DNA of 64,000 bases from Theobroma cacao (taxonomy: Eukaryota; Streptophyta; Magnoliopsida; Malvales; Malvaceae). This document shows positions 48,506 through 60,137 of this stretch, in pieces. Made by a program: the position numbers and the translations under genes. The stretch is from the NCBI RefSeq assembly GCF_000208745.1, contig NC_030854.1, forward strand, positions 17,877,694 through 17,941,693. Reading direction: 5' to 3'. The number at the start of each line of letters is the position of its first letter. The stretch's first letter is position 1. The notes under the pieces were generated by a model, which had not been told where the DNA came from, made no database searches, and saw only the letters and a list, made by a program, of their open reading frames with translations.

Positions 48506-49055
48506 TGTCATAACTATATTTTACAGAGTTATTTAGTCTTAATTTTTAATATATTTTGTTTAAATTCTTAAGATTTAGTTTAAGTATTATGAGTTTTTAG
48601 TCATTTATTTAATTTAATTTAATTATATTGGGCTCAATTGGGTTAAGTTATTTTATGATATTTTATTTTAAGTTTAGTTATTATTTAAGTTAAGTTTTAT
48701 GTTCTTGTAGGTGTGCTTTGAAAAGAAGGCCTATTTTGTGAAAAATATGCATTTTAGGTATAGGCTTCAACTGTACATATTGCGATTTTTTGAACATATC
48801 TACAGAAGTTCAATTGATGTGATTCTTAAACCATTAGAAAGCTAAGAGGCATATCTATAACTTTCATATTTACCACTTTGCCCAATTCAACCTGGAATGG
48901 GGTTAAAAATTATGTCAATCTCGAAACAGTGTAGCAGAGCTTGATGGGCAATGAAAAGTTTTAAGCACCGAGGCCGTGGAAGGAGTCAGAACCGTAACGC
49001 CCTGATTAAGAAGGACACTTCAAGCCACACAAAAGCCTCAACATCGCAACCACCA
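48506..49055 (+). mobile_element. Athila-like 3' LTR, truncated
   Basis: Begins TGTCATAACTAT right after the purine tract and carries 'gttcttgtaggtgtgc' and 'gattcttaaaccattagaaagct' blocks shared with 821-2360. It breaks off near 49055 where copia-type LTR sequence begins. Confidence 0.55.
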
Positions 49056-49602
49056 AGCACCTAGTGCCACAACACATAAAAGAAGAATGTACATAAGACA
49101 TAAGACAACCTGGTGTCTCAAGTCTAAGGAGTATTTACACAATTGATACATGAGAATCATTGCATAAACACTTGAGTGAAATACCAAATACATTTCTCAT
49201 GGCAAGTCATGTTAAGTGAACTTGCTCTCCTAGGCAAACACCTACATTCTAGTTCCAAGTATCTCTATACTTCAACTTATGAGATTGATTGCTTACTTTC
49301 AATGTAAAAAACATAGAATGTATCAGTCTCTAGGTATCATTGATGTCTAGTCTCAATGATACATCGACCACGAATATTTAGAGATTATGTTTTGATGCAT
49401 AGGGATCTCATAACCATAACCCATTACAGTTCTCTTACAAGACATTAATCTCATGGACTTCATCCAATTAGACTTATAACCCATTATAATTAACGTCTTA
49501 TTGATAAAGGAAAACCTCTAATCATTCAACATGAATGATATTGTTGAATGATTGGAATCAAGCCGTAACCAATCCCAATTGGTTATAGGGTTCATCCCAA
49601 CA
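49056..49602 (-). mobile_element. Copia-type LTR fragment
   Basis: Read on the minus strand it begins TGTTGGGATGAACCC at 49602 and shares roughly 500 bp with the solo LTR at 3340-5212. Directly before it in that sense is ctagtgggaga (49603-49613), a polypurine tract, so this is the start of a 3' LTR whose internal part lies at higher coordinates. The remainder of the LTR is lost. Confidence 0.65.
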
Positions 49603-51952
49603 TCTCCCACTAGCACAAAGCTAATTGCTACCTCATCGCATGTGGATTTAATCCATATAGCAATTGTGTCTCCATGTAGACTCGCTTATACCCTTCAATG
49701 TGGTTAATTGCTTTTATGTATCTTCGTGATGTCCATACATCACATCATGTCATATTACTATATCTAGATCTAATGAGACCCGGGTTCTCTTAGTATGGTT
49801 TCATTGTTACATTCACAATGTTTAGAACCTTATATTAGTTCCGTGAACTAATGATCTAAATATCCTCCTATTTGAGCCTTCAATAGGTTGTCTATGACTT
49901 TGATTATATAGAAGTACATAGTCTTTTTTCTTTCTTTGGAACCATTCCAACTAAACTATGCTATATGCATCATATGCATTTGTCACTTTTCATTGTGCCA
50001 TCCGCCCCTTTTAAATTTTGGCACTTCCGATGTATACACATTGCATCCCATGTAATTATATCATCAAAAAATTGTATTCACTCTTTCTAACCTCCTCATG
50101 TATGAGATAACTACACTTGTACATTTTATTAAATCCAACCCTTTGGATCCCATTTAATAGAACAAAGTGTATAACTCCAATGAAAAACTTACTTAGTAGG
50201 CTCATCTCATATGAGTAATACATCTCCAATGTATCCTACTAAATCCATGGAGTTCTCACACATATGATTATGCATCTCTATGCAAAATCTTAAGAGTTAG
50301 ATTCCAATGTAATCATGTAATATTAAAGAAACTCCTTTCTTAATGTCATCATGCTCCCACTAAATCTAAGATCTTTTGTGAGAGTAATATTCGAACTCTT
50401 TTGAATATTCCAAGATGTTACATACATACATATCAATGTATGCTTGGAATCGTATTGGTTTGGAATAATATAATTAGCTACATATATATTGGACAGATAT
50501 GGACCAAATCATATCACTATATAAATTTGCTTTCTTTTTTGAACAAACATCTCCATGTTCTATTTATAAGAAAGTTCCATTCCACATGAATTTACATTCA
50601 TCTTTTAAATGATTAGTTAATAAGTAAGAGTAATCTTCACTAAGATCATATCTTAATAAGAGTACTTCATACTATATAACACATATGATCTTCTTTTTTA
50701 ATTCTCTGAGCAATTTAAGAATTCAAATTATATTTCTTTAAGCATACAAGACAGAATCTCAATTTGGACTTATGTAAACTTAATGAATTAAGAACATTTG
50801 CCATAGCATTTTATGTTCAATGGTTCGTATACATTTATATGTATAAGACCTTTTGAACATATCAAGTCATTCACTTTTGTATGAAAGTTATTTGGTCATG
50901 TAGATAAGAATTACTAGCTCCTTTATGATTCCCAATCAAAAGGATCTAAGAATCTTCATGCTCTAATTCTTACTTCAATGACCAAGAATCAAATGCCATA
51001 ATCGAAACCATATGCAATCAATTTTCTTGACATTTATATTGAGCATTGACTTACTACTATTGTTTTATGCTTTATGTCATTAGTTAAATACATTCAACAT
51101 CTAGTATTGAATACTTATGATGTTAATACAATAATAATAACTTCTAGCTCAATCATAAACTTTGGCAAAATAGAAACTTCTATAAGCTTCTTCTTCTTTA
51201 ACTTTGTCAAGGAAACAGTTTTAGTCCCTTATTTATCCATCTTTACCATAAAAATGCTTGAGAACATTTCTAAGTTAGTGCCTTTATCGTGGTTGCCTTC
51301 CTAATTCATAATTAAGGCAATGTAAATTCCATCTCATGGAAGCTCACTCCTAATTATGAATTGTATTTGGTAGAGATTATGGAACGAAGTCGATACTTAG
51401 TTCATGATTAACACATTGCTCTAGCTTTACCATAAAACCTAGCAACCTTAAATCTTTCTTCTAATAGAACTATCTTTTATCTTCTCACATAGAAACAATT
51501 TCTATGTTATCTCATAACTTTATGTATGACCTTGATTATAGAACAATTCTTTTGATTGCAAAGTCATACATGTTGCTTTTGAAGCTTTGTATTCATAGTA
51601 GCCAACATCACATATGTGGCTCAACGAGTCTAATAAGCATCCCATGCTTTATCACCATTTGCCTCAACATGGGCTTATGGCAAAGCTTTCTATAGATGGA
51701 CAACCTTTTGATTGAGAACATTTCTCAAGTCTTGGTACCTTTCAAAATGGTTTGGTCTAGTGAGTTTGATTTGCATCCAAGATGCACCATAGTGATAGAT
51801 TTTTAGCCATTTGCAATGTATATAAACATGTTTGAATAGATAAACAATTGATAACTAACATGCATAAACTATTTAAAACAAGGTTTTAAAACTTTAAATA
51901 GTTCTCCCACTATTTTCTACAAGATGATAACCCTCCATATCACCTCGAGAGA
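49603..51952 (-). mobile_element. Probable 3' internal region of a copia-type element
   Basis: Follows the polypurine tract of the LTR fragment at 49056-49602. It is AT-rich, and no readable reverse transcriptase or integrase motif was found. It may be the long non-coding 3' region some copia elements carry. The Gypsy element at 51958 interrupts this DNA, and it resumes at 63246. Confidence 0.4.
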
Positions 51953-51957
51953 TCTAT

Positions 51958-54900
51958 TGTCACGACCCGGAACCTCCCTCAGGCCCATGACAATCGCCGC
52001 GACGTCCCGATTGACACTTATTATCCGGAATGCCAACCGGAACCCCGCAAGACTTACATATCAGTTTCTTTCCTTTCCTGTGAGCAATCATTGTTAAATA
52101 TCGAGTTTTTAGAGAATATTTACTATTTTAGATCAAAAACAATCAAAATAAAATTTTCGCCACACAGGGGTATTTTGGTCATTTTTTTCTCAAAAATTTC
52201 AAAACTGGCTAAAACGTAATATACAAGTACAAAACACATAATTCATATTCAAAATGAGTTTAAAAGTCTAAAATCTTCATTTAAAACGAAATTACGGTTA
52301 TTTGAATATAATAAGAAAATAAAAGAAATATTAAGGAAAATATTCTATTTTCTTATAAAACAATATTTATAGAGTTATACGTGAATAATTTTTATAGCGT
52401 AAAAGCTAAATAAATTTATACATACTGAAATACAGTAAGCCAAAATATTTAATTTAATTTACAATAACAAGAGGGCCCCCGAATAAACAAAAGTAAAGAG
52501 GACTGTGAACCTACGGTTTGGAAAATGCAGATCCAATGGTAGTCCTCGATGAGATCAGCTATCTACAGTCTATACTGAACCTGAAATGGGTGGAAAGGAG
52601 TTGGGTGAGATTTTGCAATCCCAATGAGTAAACAGACATTATCATAAATATCTAAAGGCGAGTAAAATGGAGGCAAGTTTAAACAACAAATTTCAACCCA
52701 TTTCATAATGTTTTCAATTTATTTCTTAAACCATAAAATATTTGTAATTTACCAAAACAGTTGTTAAGGCTTATGTCTTTTATTAAAACAAGGCTCAAGC
52801 CAAAACTAATCCTCGGGGATACCTTGGCCGAGGCATCTAACCGAGTCCGCCAAGGGTGTTAAAATATTCACACGTGAAACACATTTTTATTTTTAAAACC
52901 AGCCGTTCCTTGGCGTTGGCCGAGTTACACATTCACGTGGGGGTTCGACGTGAAGTGAGCTCTAATACTACCCCGGGAGTTACCCTCCTCGCCTCTACAA
53001 CCGGAGTAACTATATAACTGGGTTTACCGTGCCCCTCTAATAGGCAGTCCACGGAAACCCGTCACTGCAGTGACTAACCCACCAATTTTAATAAAATTTC
53101 GACAGTATAACGTGGCTTTTATTTATTTATCCAGCCTGCATAGTAAAACAACTTACATAAATTTCCCAATGCATTCACAAAATATAGCCACATATACTCA
53201 TTTCTCATAAGCCATTCCTAGGAAAATATATATTTTTCAAGTCAATTTGTAGCCTCCAATTACTCAATTTCATAATCAATACAATATATTTTTATTTGTC
53301 ACATTTATTCCTAAAACATCAAAAATCCCGTTTTAATCTCGTTCTCATTTCATAAAATACATAAAGGGCATTTAAAATAAACTCTAGATAATTTACAATA
53401 ATAATAAGTTTACTCACCGTTTGTACAAACTAAAAGCTTTCTAAGCGCCCCGATCACTACTCGTCGGGTACGACTTCTTTGCCTTTTCCGGAAGGCTCTC
53501 CTCCTAGACACATTACAAAAATTTACACAATTCATCACATTGATGCTAAATCACTATATAATTAACTTAAATCCTATACTAATGCATGGTATGAAATGCA
53601 ATAGCCTAAAACGGCTTAAACGCGGTATTAACCTATTTTTGGCACTTTGCCCGATAAATTGCTAACGCGCTCCATTTTAGCTCTAAATCATCCCATTCTC
53701 TCTCCAACATTTCTAACCATTAAATATCAGCCAATAACCTTCTAAAAACAACAAAATCAGCTCACTCCCTTCCTTGGAAAATTCGGCCAAAAATGGGACA
53801 TTAACTCGGTTAATTTTCTACTTTGTTTTTCTATCACGTTTAATCGTTTTTCATCATTTTCTCTTCATTTCCCTTAGAATAAAATCAATTCATCATCATT
53901 GTACAGCATTGAGCATCCAGCCAAGAGTGGGTATTGTGAAAATTTAATGATTTCTTGCCCAATTTAATTTCTAAACACATTTAACTAACTAAAACTATCA
54001 ATTTAACTAAAAATCAAAACCTAAAAATTTCAATTTCTCTCCCCTAGAATTTCGTCCAGCCCTTGATATCACTTTTTGATCTCTCTCCTCAAGCATGCTA
54101 AATGGAAATAAAGGCATAGGAAAGGTAGAAATCAAGCTAAAATCGAAAAATCTTACCGTTAGACGCGTAAACGGTCGAAAACCGCGAATTTCCCTTTGAA
54201 TTTTCTTGTTTCTCTTTGGTTTTTCTTTTTTTCTTCCTTTCCTCTCTATTTCCTCTCTTGTTCTTCCTTATGGCCGGCCAGCACTCAAAATTTGGGTTTA
54301 AATGGGCTGACTTTTCATTAAAATAATATTATTTCATTAAAAAATGCCACGTGTCACTTTCCCATTGGCCCATTTTTAAAATTTCATCCATTTGTTTCCA
54401 AATTTTCACCATACACTTGTCTCATATATTCATAGCTTAGATAAAATTCTCAGACTCATCCAAAGTCTCGGTGGAGTAATTTTTGAAATTTACACTTTTG
54501 CCCCCGTAAAAGTCAAAAATTACATTTTTGCCCCAAAAATTGAAAAATTGCCCATAGACATATTTTTCATCCCTTATACTCATACCATTCTCCAATTTGT
54601 CAAATTTGATCTAAATTCTCTCAAAATCTCAAATTTTGTCCGTGGGTGGCAAAATTACGATTTTGCCCCTACACTCCAAAAATCACCAGAATTAAACTTT
54701 TTCACTTCCTATCATTAAATTATACTCCAAATAGTTAATCTTGGTCAAAAATTTCACTCCATGATCAAATTATTATCTTAGGTGGCAAAATGACGATTTT
54801 GCCCTTGAATATCAAAATTTCTAATTTTACCCCAAATGAACCCTCGAACTCCGAACAATCATTTTTAGTCATTCCTGGACTATAAAATATTAAATTTCAT

Positions 54901-55060
54901 CCTACAATTCCTATTTGAACTAGTTCGAGGTTAAATCAATTTAAGTGTACCGTTAGGTACAATATCAGGTTTCGTCTATTCTTAGGTGCTTTTCTAGCGT
55001 AATAACATGCTACTCAATGCATGTATGTCATGACATGTATTTATAGGGTCGGGTTTTACA
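51958..55060 (-). repeat. 3' LTR of the Tekay-type element
   Basis: 3103 bp, the same length as the 5' LTR. By eye I count about 15 differences, ten of them in the last 160 bp (54930-55060) and four in the first 250 bp. A 108-codon frame (54392-54718) is repeated identically in the other LTR and is not a gene. Confidence 0.95.
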
Positions 55061-55074
55061 ATTCTACCCCCCTT
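55061..55074 (-). other. Polypurine tract of the Tekay-type element
   Basis: On the minus strand, aaggggggtagaat immediately precedes the 3' LTR start (TGTAAAACCC). It is the plus-strand primer site for reverse transcription. Confidence 0.85.
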
Positions 55075-55099
55075 AAAATAAAATTTTGACCTCAAAATT

Positions 55100-55491
55100 T
55101 CACTTACCAGATTCGACAAATAGATGCGGGTATTGGTTCCTCATCTGATGCTCTACTTCCCATGTCATTTCCTCCATTCGAGCACTTTTCCACAACACTT
55201 TGACCATTGAAATACTCTTGTTTCTCAGTACTCGATCCTTTCGATCCAAGATACTCACAGGTTGTACCTCGAACTTCAAATCGTCATGCAACTCGATCGG
55301 AGGTGCTTCGAGGACGTGAGAGGGATCTGGTACATATTTCTTAAGCATGGAGACATGGAAAACGTTGTGGATCCGATCTAACTCCGGAGGTAATTCTAAC
55401 CGATAAGCCACTGGTCCAATCCTTTCAATGATTCGGAATGGTCCAATATATCTCGGGTTGAGCTTTCCCCTCTTCGCAAATCGAATCACAC
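55100..55491 (-). CDS. C-terminal pol exon with chromodomain
   Basis: Continues the polyprotein from the point where the upstream frame is interrupted. The first part ([15 protein letters not shown]) is the conserved region after integrase; [16 protein letters not shown] follows; the last 60 residues, including [18 protein letters not shown] and the terminal QYPHLF, match the chromodomain of Tekay-type chromoviruses, which directs integration to chromatin bearing histone marks. It is in frame with the main pol if 55492-55575 is removed; a start codon of its own at 55516 would lie within that segment and is probably not used. Confidence 0.85.
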
Positions 55492-55575
55492 CTTTCATTA
55501 TCCAATAAAACACCATAATTTATCATGATAGTATAATCAATAAGATTTAATACTTCAAAGTATTCAAATTATTAC
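55492..55575 (-). other. Candidate 84-bp intron in pol
   Basis: On the minus strand the segment begins GTAATAATTTG after AAAG and ends ATAATGAAAG before GTGTGATT, so it has GT-AG borders, is AT-rich and contains the only in-frame stop between integrase and chromodomain. Removing it joins the two reading frames in phase at a conserved position. The alternative is a small insertion with an AAAGGT duplication, since that word occurs at both ends. Confidence 0.65.
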
Positions 55576-58500
55576 CTTTCCAAGGAGAAACCTTAAGAAA
55601 AACTTTATCATCGATCTCAAACTCCAAGTCTTTTCTCCGTTTATCTGCATAGCTCTTCTGCCTATCCTGGGCTACCTTTAGCCTCTCTCGTATAACCTTG
55701 ATCTTGTCATTAGTTAGCTCGATCAATTCCACACTCACTAACTTCCTTTCACCTACTTCATCCCAACAGAGCGGAGTTCGGCACTTCCTTCCATACAAAG
55801 CCTCGTATGGTGCCATCCCAATACTAGACTGAAAACTGTTATTATACGCGAACTCCACCAATGGCAAATGTCTGTCCCAACTCCCAATAAAGTCAATGAC
55901 ACAAGCCCGTAACATATCCTCCAAGGTCTGGATAGTCCTCTCTGACTGACCATCCGTCTGTGGGTGAAAAGCAGTGCTAAATTTCAATTTGGTTCCGAGA
56001 GCTTCTTGAAATTTCGGCCAGAATCGAGAAGTGAATCGAGGATCTCGGTCTGACACTATAGAAACGGGAACTCCATGTAGCCTCACAATCTCATCTATAT
56101 AGAGCTGAGCCAGCTTCTCAATAGAGTATGTACTATGGACAGCTAAAAAGTGAGCGGACTTAGTCAACCGATCTACGATCACCCAGATCGCATCCTTTCC
56201 CCTCTGTGTCCGCGGCAATCCCAAAACAAAATCCATAGTTACATGCTCCCATTTCCACTCGGGAACAGGTAAAGACTGAAGTGTACCTGCTGGCCTCTGA
56301 TGCTCCGCCTTAACTTGCTGACATACGAGACACTTTGCTACGAATTCTGCTACGTCTCGCTTCATACCCGGCCACCAATAATTCTCCCTGATAGTCCTAT
56401 ACATCTTGGTGCTTCCGGGATGTAATGCATAGGCAGATGAATGGGCTTCTTCCATGATCGCCTGTCTCAACTGGTTTCCCTCAGGAACACAAACTCGATC
56501 TTTAAACATCAAGACGTTATCCTCTCCAAATCTGAACTCACTAACTCCCCCATCGGTCAGTTTTTGAATTTCTTTTCTTAACTCATCATCAGACCTCTGA
56601 ATGTCCTTGATCTGATTAAGTAACGAAGGTCGCACAATGAAGTTTGCCAATAAGGATCCATCCTCACCATTTCTCAACTGGACCCCAAGAGATTTCATCT
56701 CTATTAATGCTGGAAAATAACAACTCTGAAGTGCTGCTAAAGACGATGAAGACTTACGACTTAAGGCATCAGCTACAACGTTCGCCTTTCCCGGATGATA
56801 GTCTATCACCAAGTCATAATCTTTTATCAACTCCAACCATCGCCTTTGCCTCAAATTAAGCTCCTTTTGGGTGAGCAAATATTTTAAACTCTTGTGATCC
56901 GTAAATATCCGACAATGCTCACCATACAAGTAATGCCTCCAGATTTTTAAAGCAAACACCACTGCTGCTAACTCTAAATCATGGGTAGGGTAATTTGCTT
57001 CATGCCTCTTTAGCTGTCTAGAAGCATAAGCCACAACTTTTTCATCCTGCATCAATACGCACCCCAACCCCAACTTTGAGGCATCACTATATACTACAAA
57101 TCCCTTACCATTAACAGGAAGTGTTAAAACGGGAGCGGAGGTTAACCGGTTCTTTAGCTCCTGAAATCGATTCTCACAAACATCATCCCACACAAACTTA
57201 ACTCCCTTACGAGTTAGACGGGTCAAAGGAGCTGCTATTAAGGAAAACCCCTGAACAAACCTCCGATAATAACCGGCTAATCCGAGGAAACTACGAATCT
57301 CCGTCACTGTCTTAGGTTGCTCCCATTGTAAAATTGCCTCTACTTTCTTAGGATCAACATATATTCCAGTTCTCGATACTACGTGTCCCAAGAATACCAC
57401 TTCCTGTAACCAAAACTCACACTTCGAAAACTTTGCATACAACTGTCTTTCCCTCAAAGTTTGTAATACTATACGCAAGTGGGCAGCGTGCTCATCATTA
57501 TCTCTCGAGTAAACCAGTATGTCATCAATGAACACAATAACAAACTTGTCCAAGTAAGGGTGGAACACCCTATTCATGAGATCCATAAAAGCTGCCGGTG
57601 CGTTAGTTAACCCGAAAGGCATGACCAAGAACTCATAATGACCGTACCGAGTCCTGAACGCTGTCTTGGGTACATCCTGTTCTTTAATCCTCAACTGATG
57701 ATACCCAGACCTTAGATCAACCTTGGAAAACACTGTAGCTCCCTGTAATTGATCGAAAAGATCATCAATCCTCGGTAACGGATACTTGTTCTTAATGGTC
57801 ATTCTGTTAAGCTGTCGGTAATCGATACATAACCGAAGTGTACCGTCTTTCTTTTTCACAAATAAAACCGGTGCTCCCCATGGAGATATACTAGGGCGTA
57901 TAAAACCCTTGTCCACCAACTCTTGCAATTGTACTTTCAACTCCTTCAACTCTGCCGGAGCCATTCTATATGGAGGGATAGAAATAGGTGCGGTACCCGG
58001 AAGTAAATCAATAGGGAACTCAAGCTCTCGATCAGGAGGCAGTCCCGGTAAATCATCAGGAAATACATCAGGAAACTCACTTACTATCGGGACATCCTCT
58101 AACTTAGGTTCCCCCTTTGAAGTATCAATTACGTATGCCAAATAAGTCGGATACCCTTTCTGCACTAATTTTGAAGCTTTGATGGCCGAGATTACACAGG
58201 ACGGTAATACTCGGCGTTTCCCTACAAACACAATCTCTGCTCCCTCCGAATTTCGAAGAACAACTTCCTTTCGGAAACAATCCACGTTCGCCCGATGTGC
58301 AGTTAACCAGTCCATACCCAATATTAGATCAAAATCCAGGATCTCTAGAGGAATTAAGTCACCCCTAAATTCTTCCTCGCCTACCCTTACCCCACAGTCT
58401 CTATAACAACTGTTTCTAACTAGCTTTTCTCCTAAAGGGGTGTGAATTACAATTTCTTCCTCTAATGGTGACAAGTTTCTATCAGCAATTGATGCAAATG

Positions 58501-59956
58501 TGGTGCTCACATAAGACCTATCTGAGCCAGAATCTATCAAAACATAAGCATCTTTATCAAATAAAGACATAGTACCTGTCACTGCTCCAGGTCGGACCTG
58601 TGCCTCATCTTCCGTCACAGCGAAAACTCTTGTCGAGGTACGAGTCTGTGGTCTCGAAGGTGGATGTGCCGGGGTATTACTCTCCACACCGGACCGTATG
58701 GCCACTCCCTGTCTCGGTGGCAACCCAGAAGAATCTCTCCTCTGTATATCAGTGCGAGCTGGTGAAGATGATGCAACTACCGTGGCTCGTCCTAACCGTG
58801 GGCAATTACTCCTAATATGACCCGTCTGTCCACATTGGAAACATCTTGTTGGCTCTCTACATAGCCCACTATGATAATTCCCACAATTTCTGCATCTGTC
58901 AGAACCTCCGAAACTCTTCCCAGAACCAGTCATAGCAGATCTGCTAAACCTCGAAGGTCTCTGTTGTGATGGTGGAAATGGAGGTCGAGGAGATGTCACG
59001 GAAACAGAAGTAGTACTCCCTGAAATCGCTGAGTCCTTGCCTCTTTTTACTGGCTGACTAGAAGACATACCAGGATTCCTCCTTTTTGCAAACTCAGTCC
59101 GAATCCTCCTATTCTCAGTCGCGAGCTTCTCAGCTCGTAAAGCCATCTGTACCACCTCCTTATGCGGCTCCCTACCAGTCACTGTCATCCGCTCTCTAAT
59201 CTCATTACGGAGCCCTTCCTCGAAATAACTGGCCTGATCCTGCTCAGATTTCACCAGATCCGGCACATATAACATTAACTCGTTAAAACGAGTCTCGTAC
59301 TCCTCTACAGTTAGATTTCCCTGTTTCAAACTCAGAAATTCTCTCTTCTTTTCTTTCTGATGGAAATAAGTGAAATACTGACCATCGAATTCCCTGAGAA
59401 AATCAGACCATGTCTGAGGAGTAGCGGAACGGGACTTCACCGAATTCCACCAAGTACGAGCCCTCTTCTCTAATAATCTCGTAGCCACCATCAGCTTCAT
59501 GTCGTCGTCTAATCTCATATCAGAGAGAGTCTCTGAAACCTGATTAATCCAGTCCTTTGCCACAGTGGCATCCAACTCACCCGTGAAAGACACACAACCG
59601 AGCTGTCTAGCCTCCTTTAGCTTCTTGGAAATGGATACATCTTGTACCGGTGGTGGAACTAAAGGAGTAACTGGTGGTACTATAGGTGGAACTTGACCAG
59701 TCGGAGCTCCACCAGCCATTGCGGTAAAGAAAGCTGCCAATGCCTGTGCTGCCTCAGTAGGCATGGTGGGAATACCCGTAGGTGGCGGAGGAGGTGGAGG
59801 ATGTGGAGGACTATCGGCCTGCTCAGCAGTAGGTGCTGCCCGAATGGTAGACGCAGCCGATTCTTCCCCTACTGCATCTAGCTGACGACGTTGGGAACGA
59901 CCTTTTCCCCTCCCAACCGATCTAGTGAGAGGTGGGCGTCCGCGTCGAGGAGGCAT
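55547..59956 (-). CDS. Gag-Pol polyprotein of the Tekay-type element
   Basis: An uninterrupted 1469-residue frame. Pro-rich N-terminus to about 105; Gag domain about 110-285; CCHC zinc knuckle [14 protein letters not shown] at 372-385; aspartic protease with LIDSGSD at 473-479 and ILGMDW at 545-550; reverse transcriptase about 665-870 with D747 and the FIDD box at 809-812; RNase H with D958, E995, D1020 and D1063; integrase zinc finger with H1172/H1179 and C1209/C1212; integrase core with D1242, D1303 and E1339. All the catalytic residues I checked are present. The last ten residues, after WKG at 1459-1461, are translated intron-like sequence and do not belong to the family. The start ATG is the first after the primer-binding site. 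It is probably still competent or only recently inactive; expression is unknown. Confidence 0.95.
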   Translation of the reverse strand: MPPRRGRPPLTRSVGRGKGRSQRRQLDAVGEESAASTIRAAPTAEQADSPPHPPPPPPPTGIPTMPTEAAQALAAFFTAMAGGAPTGQVPPIVPPVTPLVPPPVQDVSISKKLKEARQLGCVSFTGELDATVAKDWINQVSETLSDMRLDDDMKLMVATRLLEKRARTWWNSVKSRSATPQTWSDFLREFDGQYFTYFHQKEKKREFLSLKQGNLTVEEYETRFNELMLYVPDLVKSEQDQASYFEEGLRNEIRERMTVTGREPHKEVVQMALRAEKLATENRRIRTEFAKRRNPGMSSSQPVKRGKDSAISGSTTSVSVTSPRPPFPPSQQRPSRFSRSAMTGSGKSFGGSDRCRNCGNYHSGLCREPTRCFQCGQTGHIRSNCPRLGRATVVASSSPARTDIQRRDSSGLPPRQGVAIRSGVESNTPAHPPSRPQTRTSTRVFAVTEDEAQVRPGAVTGTMSLFDKDAYVLIDSGSDRSYVSTTFASIADRNLSPLEEEIVIHTPLGEKLVRNSCYRDCGVRVGEEEFRGDLIPLEILDFDLILGMDWLTAHRANVDCFRKEVVLRNSEGAEIVFVGKRRVLPSCVISAIKASKLVQKGYPTYLAYVIDTSKGEPKLEDVPIVSEFPDVFPDDLPGLPPDRELEFPIDLLPGTAPISIPPYRMAPAELKELKVQLQELVDKGFIRPSISPWGAPVLFVKKKDGTLRLCIDYRQLNRMTIKNKYPLPRIDDLFDQLQGATVFSKVDLRSGYHQLRIKEQDVPKTAFRTRYGHYEFLVMPFGLTNAPAAFMDLMNRVFHPYLDKFVIVFIDDILVYSRDNDEHAAHLRIVLQTLRERQLYAKFSKCEFWLQEVVFLGHVVSRTGIYVDPKKVEAILQWEQPKTVTEIRSFLGLAGYYRRFVQGFSLIAAPLTRLTRKGVKFVWDDVCENRFQELKNRLTSAPVLTLPVNGKGFVVYSDASKLGLGCVLMQDEKVVAYASRQLKRHEANYPTHDLELAAVVFALKIWRHYLYGEHCRIFTDHKSLKYLLTQKELNLRQRRWLELIKDYDLVIDYHPGKANVVADALSRKSSSSLAALQSCYFPALIEMKSLGVQLRNGEDGSLLANFIVRPSLLNQIKDIQRSDDELRKEIQKLTDGGVSEFRFGEDNVLMFKDRVCVPEGNQLRQAIMEEAHSSAYALHPGSTKMYRTIRENYWWPGMKRDVAEFVAKCLVCQQVKAEHQRPAGTLQSLPVPEWKWEHVTMDFVLGLPRTQRGKDAIWVIVDRLTKSAHFLAVHSTYSIEKLAQLYIDEIVRLHGVPVSIVSDRDPRFTSRFWPKFQEALGTKLKFSTAFHPQTDGQSERTIQTLEDMLRACVIDFIGSWDRHLPLVEFAYNNSFQSSIGMAPYEALYGRKCRTPLCWDEVGERKLVSVELIELTNDKIKVIRERLKVAQDRQKSYADKRRKDLEFEIDDKVFLKVSPWKGNNLNTLKY

Positions 59957-60118
59957 AATAATCTATAAGAGAAAACGAGCAAGCTTAGGGAACCTTAGGC
60001 TCTATATGAAAATGCATGCATTCTATTCAACCTAACTTAACTTAATCCGGGGCCACACTGATATTGTAATTTTTTAAAACCACTTTAAAACCAAAAACTC
60101 TTATCTTTAAAACCAAAA
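59957..60118 (-). other. Leader between primer-binding site and gag
   Basis: A short AT-rich leader of about 160 bp with no other feature. The first ATG downstream opens the polyprotein. Confidence 0.7.
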
Positions 60119-60130
60119 GCTCTGATACCA
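60119..60130 (-). other. Primer-binding site of the Tekay-type element
   Basis: Minus strand tggtatcagagc, a perfect match to the complement of the initiator-methionine tRNA 3' end, seven bases after the 5' LTR. Confidence 0.9.
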
Positions 60131-60137
60131 ATAGAAT

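Noticed and set aside
54392..54718. 108-codon open frame, identical in the other LTR at 62572-62898
   Set aside because: Duplicated because the LTRs are duplicated; shows no motif, and it contains the non-coding cis sequence of the LTR.
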